Assembly: GCA_013368315.1 (NCBI GenBank) | Contig: JAACJM010000012.1 | Span: 930,001-994,000, forward strand | Direction of reading: 5' to 3' | From: Tetrapyrgos nigripes | Lineage: Eukaryota > Basidiomycota > Agaricomycetes > Agaricales > Campanellaceae | Length of the DNA: 64,000 nt | Shown: piece by piece, positions 58,390-64,000 of the stretch | Numbering within the stretch: the first letter of the stretch is position 1 | Layout of the letters: each line of letters begins with the position of its first letter | Translations under genes and position numbers: made by a program | The notes under the pieces: model-generated | What the model saw: the letters and a program-made list of their open reading frames with translations, nothing else | Databases searched by the model: none | Told to the model about the DNA's origin: nothing

Positions 58390-59425
58390 ATACACAGACC
58401 ACACGTGAGGACTGAGTTCAAGAGTCAAACGACTCCTGTCCTAACCTACGGAGATCTGCTTTCCAGAGGAGGAGTCATGATCATAACCAGGCCACGCGGG
58501 TCCTATCACGGAACAAAAGTACATAGTTGCTCAGGCGAAGTGATCGATGAGGACTGCTTTAGTCAAGTCCTTCATTCACGATGCGATTGCCAAAAGCTCC
58601 CGGAACAGTCAGGAACTTCTGCAACTAGATCCTGGTTGCTAGCCGCCCGTCGAAGCTCTCTTCTTCGAGGCTATCCTCTCGTCATTGAGAGCCACCGCAG
58701 TAAGAACGTCCAGAGATTGCGAGTACCAAAAAAATCATATCATTCTCATCATCATCGCAGGTATCAAAACATCTAAGCTAAGTGAGTGGGTACTTTGTCG
58801 ACAATGATTAACGTGAAAACTTGAAGTAGTTTAATTTTGATGAGTGGGATACCGTCTAGGTCGTCCTCGTCCTCAAGTCAGAAAGGGAACCAAGAAGTTC
58901 TTAAACGACGAGTCTAGATGACAGGTACAGTCAGAATTTGAAAGTAAGGATAAGAAGAATGGGTGAATCTTACTGAGGATCCTTGTTCAACTTGACATGA
59001 CTAGAAGCACGGCTCTCAATGCCCTTTACACAGTGGAAAGCGTTCAAGTTCTTGTGGAGAGTGATTTGGAAGACGGAGCAGCTTCTTTGTCTATAGAAGG
59101 GTTCATGTCAGAGCAAACCAGTAAAAAACAAATGAATCACGCACCGGCTGATAATAGTACTCCGAGCAAGGAAGAACGCCCAAAGCCTGTACCACTTGTC
59201 ACCGTACTTGGCGGCAATCTTGTCCTTGTTAGACACCCAGTTCTCATACCACCTGTAGAGGGTAGCAGAGTAGTGAACGCTGAGAACGTCGATGTTCTTG
59301 ACTTCAAAGTTGGCACTTTGAAGCTGTTTGAAGAGCCGCTCGTTAGTTACTGTCTTTTGTCAAAAGGAGAGGAGAAACATAACATACCTGAGAAATGACC
59401 CAACCAGCTAGCATCTGCACCAGGG
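58390..59425 (-). repeat. Right arm of the inverted duplication
   Basis: Reverse-complement match to 1310-2350. It contains the tail exons of the methyltransferase gene (58980-59425) and the downstream flank. Copy C of the amplified segment starts immediately after it. Confidence 0.85.
58980..59425 (-). pseudogene. Duplicated 3' end of the sphingolipid C9-methyltransferase gene
   Basis: Contains the last two exons and their introns, still readable on the minus strand (ADASW before the first intron, HYSATLHRWYENW-type and SHSSIHVKL-type text) with scattered changes. It lacks the SAM-binding core, so it cannot make an enzyme. Introns are kept, so the copy came from DNA. Confidence 0.82.
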
Positions 59426-59429
59426 AAAA

Positions 59430-61330
59430 TGTACTTGTGCAGACGGAGCACGAGCGCGAGTGCTGAGTCGAAAAAAGTCCGAGTCCGACGATGGGAGCAA
59501 AGACCACCACGTTATCAAAACAGATAGAAGCAAAAACGGAAGCGGAAGCGGATGCAGGCGTGACTTTGACTTTGAATTTGGGGTTGGGATTGAGGTTGGC
59601 TTTGGATTTCGTCCGAGCTGCATTGACGTCAATTCATTATTGATGTTGTTCCGAGTCTTCTGGGTCTTGCGCAACTTGGCAGGATGAGAATTGGAGTCGG
59701 AGTCGGAGTCGGAGTCGACTGTTTTGACGCGAGGCGTTTCCTTTTGCTTGGTCGTGAACTCCGAGTCGGTACCGTGAAGATGAGCGAGGATGGCAGAGAA
59801 AGAGAGGGGGGTGGACGTGGGGACGTGGGGATGGGTATGTCTTTCGTCTTAGCCCAAGTCTCAAGAAACGCCTCTTAACAAACTCGACCAATTTCTGGTT
59901 CAGATCTGAATGATTTCGTCCTGGAAAGCCATTTTTTATCGTTGACGAAAGCGCAAAGATCATGGACGACTTGAGAGAGTTGGGCAAGAGTGAGTCTGAC
60001 TGAAGTCTCGGTCTAATGATTAGTCTCTCCGAGTTCGTCAACCCTCAGGCTGCCACTCGGTCCACGAATACGGAGTAGAAAAACGAGGACGATGAGATAG
60101 AGCATTTCGAGGGAGGGATAACTAGAGTAGTACGTAGAGGTCAGACGATGTCGATGTCGAAATCATATGTTTAAAAAAAACAAAGAAAGGAAAAGAAAAA
60201 ATCTCAATTCTCGAGTAACGTCAAACTCACCTTGCAAATTTCAGAAGAAAGTTTCAAACAAATGGTTTCCTCAGCTCTTCATCCTTTGTCAATTCAACGA
60301 GAGCATCAAAAGCCTTCAAAATATCCCGTCGAAACTTGTCCAGTACTTCAAGCCCATCGATAGCTTGCTAACTTGAATATGTTGATCATGTTCGTGCTGA
60401 GGGGTCTCGAGTTCTTCGTTTTGGTCCTTATTGTCTTCGTCGTAATCTTCATCGTCTTCGGGAGCAGCATGCTTCGTTCCTTTACCTTTGCCACTCGGTT
60501 TCATAGTCTTGATACCTTTCCCCTTCCAATTCCCATTGCCCTTCCTTCTTACTGTCATTCTTCTGGTCCTCCCCCACCCTCACCCTTACCCCCTCCCCTT
60601 GAGTGGGGCATGGCTACCTCGCAATAACACCCTCGGCGGTAAGATCCTAAACGCCTTTCCTTTCAGCTTATCCCACTTCAATTCTGCACGCGCTAGTGTC
60701 TGGGGGTAATGTGTTGACTGTCGAGGTACCGGATGAGATTCGTGCGGGGTGTGTTGGTGACTTTCATCTTTGTTAAGGGCTAGGTCGTATTGAATGCACT
60801 GCGAGTGACGTGAGTAAGCAGTAGTTGAATTTAGAGAGAAAAGAGAGAAGAAGAAGGTTAGGTCACTGTCAAGACGACGGAGTAAGAAAGACTGACCTCA
60901 AATATTGCCCTCTCCTCCCCATCCGAAATATTCTCAAACAAATTTGTGTATCACGAGCATCTTATTCCAGAACGCGTGGATGATCATGTACTCGTCTGGG
61001 AGTTTTAGCTTGTTCGCGTTCTGCTTATCGTTGTCGTTGTCGAAACCAATGTTGAGTCTTGTTCGGACGAGTAAGTAGATGAACATGAGACACCGAGAAA
61101 ACAGAAACTCGAGTATGCAATCCTGCTTTCCATCGACTGCATTCTTCTTCATGTTGTCGTCATAATCATTATGAGCAAGATGGGGTGGTAGGTCAACGCA
61201 GAGTGTGAGAAGCAGCAGCAGGGAAGAAAAGAAACGCGCTATTCTGGTTCTTGCTCCTCCCCCCAGTGCCGACGTGGGCGCTACCACATCCTCCCGTCAA
61301 CGAGTCCGACCCCGTCAACGACAAGAGGAA
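59430..61330 (-). pseudogene. Membrane-protein gene remnant X, copy C
   Basis: Most diverged version, with blocks LPDEYMIIHAFWNKMLVI, ENISD.EERAIFE-like text, and KYWTSFDGIF. It includes extra acidic sequence (DDEDYDEDNKDQNEE, 60380-60470) absent from A and B, which suggests that A and B lost it. Frames are broken. Confidence 0.45.
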
Positions 61331-62703
61331 CGTCGCGGTCGGCGGGTAGTTGGACTCGGATTAGATAAGCATCGTCATTTCTCCGTTGTGCTTCCGATTC
61401 TTTCTCCAAGTCTCTCTCTCGTATCCTTGTTCAAAAAGCCTGTCCTATTCCAACTGCACCTTCTAGACTCAGGCTTTTAAGCTATGCTATTATGACTCTT
61501 CTCAGTTCTGTCTAGCCGATGACCCGGAGGGCGTTTCAAAATCAACCTCGTTTTTCCATTGTCCAAGCGTTTTCTCAATCTGGCACTGGCTTTCAATACT
61601 CGGAGTCAAAATATGCTTTATCGTTTGGCCCTTTGAGCCACGTTATGACACGTTCAGAGCGACGCAGGTCAACGATTATAATCGTTGGTGAGTATTTCAA
61701 GATTGAACTTCAACGTCGTTTTTACAAGCGCTTTGTAGGGCCGTGTCTATTCCTCCTCTCGACTTTAGTCATTTTTCGGGGCCCGCATTGGTATTAATGT
61801 CAACGTACGCATATCCTGGTCTGAGTGTGCATTCTATAACCAGCTATGGTAAGCCAAAGACACACTGTCAAGACTTCCTGCCAAGTTTGACCTCGAATTT
61901 ATCCATCTTATGATTAGAATGCGAATTCCGCTGATAGTCGACTTGTCGTGGTCCTTCCAGGCTTGTGCAAGGCCATGTTATCATGTGCCAGGACATTTCT
62001 TCAAGAGAGGACGACGGTATTACATATATCCAGAGCAGCCGTTGGACAGAAACCTATCAAGTCGCAAGACATTAGGATCTCGGGATCTAGAATGTTGAGG
62101 GTTCATGGTCGGTAATGCCAGGGATGCAGGTGGACGATTTTTGGACGAGGTTAGGATAAGGCGAAGAGTTGGAGATTGGCTGGATGCACGACATCGAGAA
62201 CTGAGAGACCGTGAGTTTGCTTTCATCTTATTGTGTCGTATGCTAATCTAAATCATTTTTCTAGTGCAGTGTGCATTACCCGTGGTGACGTCGAATCGGT
62301 TATGTATTGTTATACTTGAAGTTAAAATGTACTCGCCCTCAGTGCAAGGTCAATGCAAGGTTTTAATTTCACTGTTTGCTTGCGCCCCCTGCGACTATTT
62401 TTACACTTCGTCCGAGTCGTCGTGTTGGTCCCTTGCTCACTATCCTTGCCCCTATTGAAGCCCGGTCTGGCAGTGCCTCTTCTCGTATTTGCTGGCTACT
62501 CCCAGACGGACATCAGGGCCCACGCTACGACCAACCAACCCAAGCGAAGAGCTCCTGTCCATCTCATGAGAGGCGTCCAATGGAAGCGCTGGTCAAATTA
62601 AGAACATCGTGCTTCTCATGCGGTATGAAGCATGTCGGTGACACATTGCAAACGAACCTCTCCTTCTCGTAATACAAGCGTTCCCTTGTCCACTACCACC
62701 ACC
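61330..62703. other. Conserved spacer upstream of the DUF6535 gene, copy C
   Basis: Counterpart of 27970-29076 and 44300-45504, with more indels. It contains about 130 bp around 61720-61860 not seen in the other copies. No gene supported. Confidence 0.4.
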
Positions 62704-64000
62704 ATAAGCAAGCCAGCATCGCCAACAGACACCTCCCCATCCCCTCCGAACAGCACAATAACCCAAAGAATCCCAACTGCAACTCTTCCGAACATTCCTT
62801 CAGTTGTCCAACATACCCAGGCAGGCATGAGACGGCGTCAGTCCACTGGAAAAGGCTTTGATGGAGCAGCAGGAAGTGGAAATGGGGGCCAGGGAATTCG
62901 CGATGGTGAGTCTGTCGCTGGGTGCTATCGGTCAACGATACTGATTGTGACCCCCAGAAGTCCCCTCGTCTCAGTCTGTTCCCACCGACACTGCAAATGT
63001 CGCGAGGAAGCCAGAGTCCGCCGGTGGTCTTGATGAAGGGAAAGATGCGACCATTGCACCGTCACGTCAGTCTACCCGACGTGCTGATGTTGCTACCAGC
63101 GACAAGGGTTCCCAGCGTTCCTTGAAACATAGTCATACTGAGGTAGACGTCGATGGCACCTCCACTAGTATGTTTTGTCACTCTTCAGTGGACATATACT
63201 TGCATACTAAATACCCTTCCAGTCAGGCGTAACTCGATGGAATCGCAGTCTTCCTCCGTGGCGAACAAATGTATGTAATGGCCTTGGTCCTTTCTTTCAT
63301 ATCCATGACCATTATCTGTAGCCAGCGAGGAGAGGGTTTCGCACCGTGTACCGGATAGGCGTCAGAGCCAAGGTTAGTAACACGCACTCTCATGATGTTT
63401 GTTTTAAGTATACTAACTAGGCATCATCGGTCAGAGAGCGATGAGGGGACAACGAATGCGTCTCATCGAGACGATGGCAAGAATCCAGACCGTATCAATG
63501 TACCGACTCTCAACAGTGAGTAATGCTAACCTTCTGTCAGGGAAAGCTTAACTGACAACAATAATTCCAGACGCTACTAATGGGATTGGTCAATGTCTGT
63601 CCACCTCTTCAGTACATGAGTCAACCAACGGAGGTGAGGATTGATTCTATTATCTCTTTCATAAGTTGTTGATGGTTGATGGCTTGGGCAGAATATAAGA
63701 GTGGGACGGATGATCCATATCAGAACACCCCTGCCCCGGAAAACACGAAAAGCCCAAAGTCATCTGGTTATGGGGGTACGGGAAACCAGCAACAGCCGGC
63801 TCGACAACCTACAGTCCTGGACCAACTTGCGATGAAATCAGAAACTCAGCCGAGTCACCCGTCATCTTCATACAGCGGTGAGGATTCCTGTTAAGGCTCT
63901 TCAGTGCTGGACTAATCCTTTTAATCACATAGAATACAGGAACTACGACTATACTAAAAAGTATCCTATGGATGAGCTCGGGAAAGAAGTCAGCGAGAAT
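62704..64000 (+). pseudogene. DUF6535-ankyrin gene, copy C (5' part; start codon changed to ATA)
   Basis: Matches the N-terminal exons of copies A and B. The position of the start codon reads ATA (62704-62706, CACCATAAGCAAG against CACCATGAGCAAG). The C runs lost in copy A are intact here. The first codons of the DUF6535 exon (YRNYDYTKKYPMDELGKE) are reached just before the window ends, so the membrane and ankyrin parts lie outside. Confidence 0.75.

Larger units (their letters stand above)
42950..59425. repeat. Amplified segment, copy B, containing inverted pieces of the native locus
   Basis: Second direct copy. It follows copy A in gene order but differs by indels. It lacks the Arg/Asp-rich fragment and instead carries the inverted metallopeptidase piece (52.7-53.4 kb). 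It ends with the inverted methyltransferase tail (58.4-59.4 kb). Confidence 0.88.
59430..64000. repeat. Amplified segment, copy C, truncated by the window end
   Basis: Third direct copy, homologous to 26520-30370 and 42950-46830. It is the most diverged of the three in the membrane-protein remnant. It runs off the window inside the DUF6535 gene, so its full extent is unknown. Confidence 0.88.

Noticed and set aside
58997..59398. Plus-strand 133-codon frame shared with a minus-strand frame at 1335-1736
   Set aside because: Looks conserved, but it is the antisense of the methyltransferase tail exons in both arms of the inverted duplication.
26520..64000. LTR retrotransposon or DNA transposon as the cause of the repeated units
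   Set aside because: No reverse transcriptase, integrase, transposase, long terminal repeats or target-site duplications seen; copied genes keep their introns, so this is DNA-level segmental duplication.
26520..64000. CRISPR array or bacterial-type defence island
   Set aside because: The tandem repeats are coding ankyrin units in an intron-bearing eukaryotic gene; there are no spacers and no cas genes.

Overview
The window reads as nuclear DNA of a mushroom-forming basidiomycete (Agaricomycetes, probably Agaricales). Genes carry many 45-65 bp GT-AG introns. The gene set is typically fungal (sphingolipid C9-methyltransferase, MED13, Tom70), and there is a DUF6535 protein, a domain family expanded in this group. 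Species cannot be told from the sequence.

Region 1 (about 1-25 kb) is an ordinary, gene-dense chromosome segment. In order: sphingolipid C9-methyltransferase (+, with one apparent frameshift), a secreted zincin-like metallopeptidase (-, with one in-frame TGA), the pyruvate dehydrogenase E1 alpha subunit (-) divergent from ATP synthase subunit d (+), the import receptor Tom70 (+), a small unknown gene (+), a secreted GH35 beta-galactosidase (-), Mediator subunit 13 (+), a tRNA-Asn with what looks like a 4-nt intron (-), and a four-helix MARVEL-like membrane protein (-). Three neighbours (E1 alpha, ATP synthase d, Tom70) serve mitochondria.

Region 2 (about 26.5-64 kb) is quite different: a repeat-rich accessory block. 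A unit of about 16.4-17.2 kb occurs as copy A (from about 26.5 kb), copy B (from about 42.95 kb) and the start of copy C (from about 59.43 kb, cut by the window end). Each unit carries a decayed membrane-protein gene (-), a conserved spacer, a DUF6535-ankyrin gene (+), a mitochondrial-ribosomal/superoxide-dismutase-fold gene (mS42/Rsm26-like, -), fragments of an unrecognised gene (+), a second membrane-protein gene (-) and a truncated second mS42-like piece (-). Almost every gene in the block is broken, and copies are broken at different places. Inside copy B and at the B/C junction lie inverted, decayed duplicates of the tails of the first two genes of the window (1.3-3.25 kb against 52.7-53.4 and 58.4-59.4 kb), so the block includes an inverted duplication of the neighbouring native locus.

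The most interesting element is the DUF6535-ankyrin gene pair. A four-helix membrane module is followed by an array of almost identical 33-residue ankyrin repeats whose differences fall on a few fixed positions, and repeat number and repeat length differ between copies. That is the pattern of a rapidly diversifying recognition surface, as known for fungal NLR-type receptors with highly similar repeats, though no function is shown by the sequence itself.
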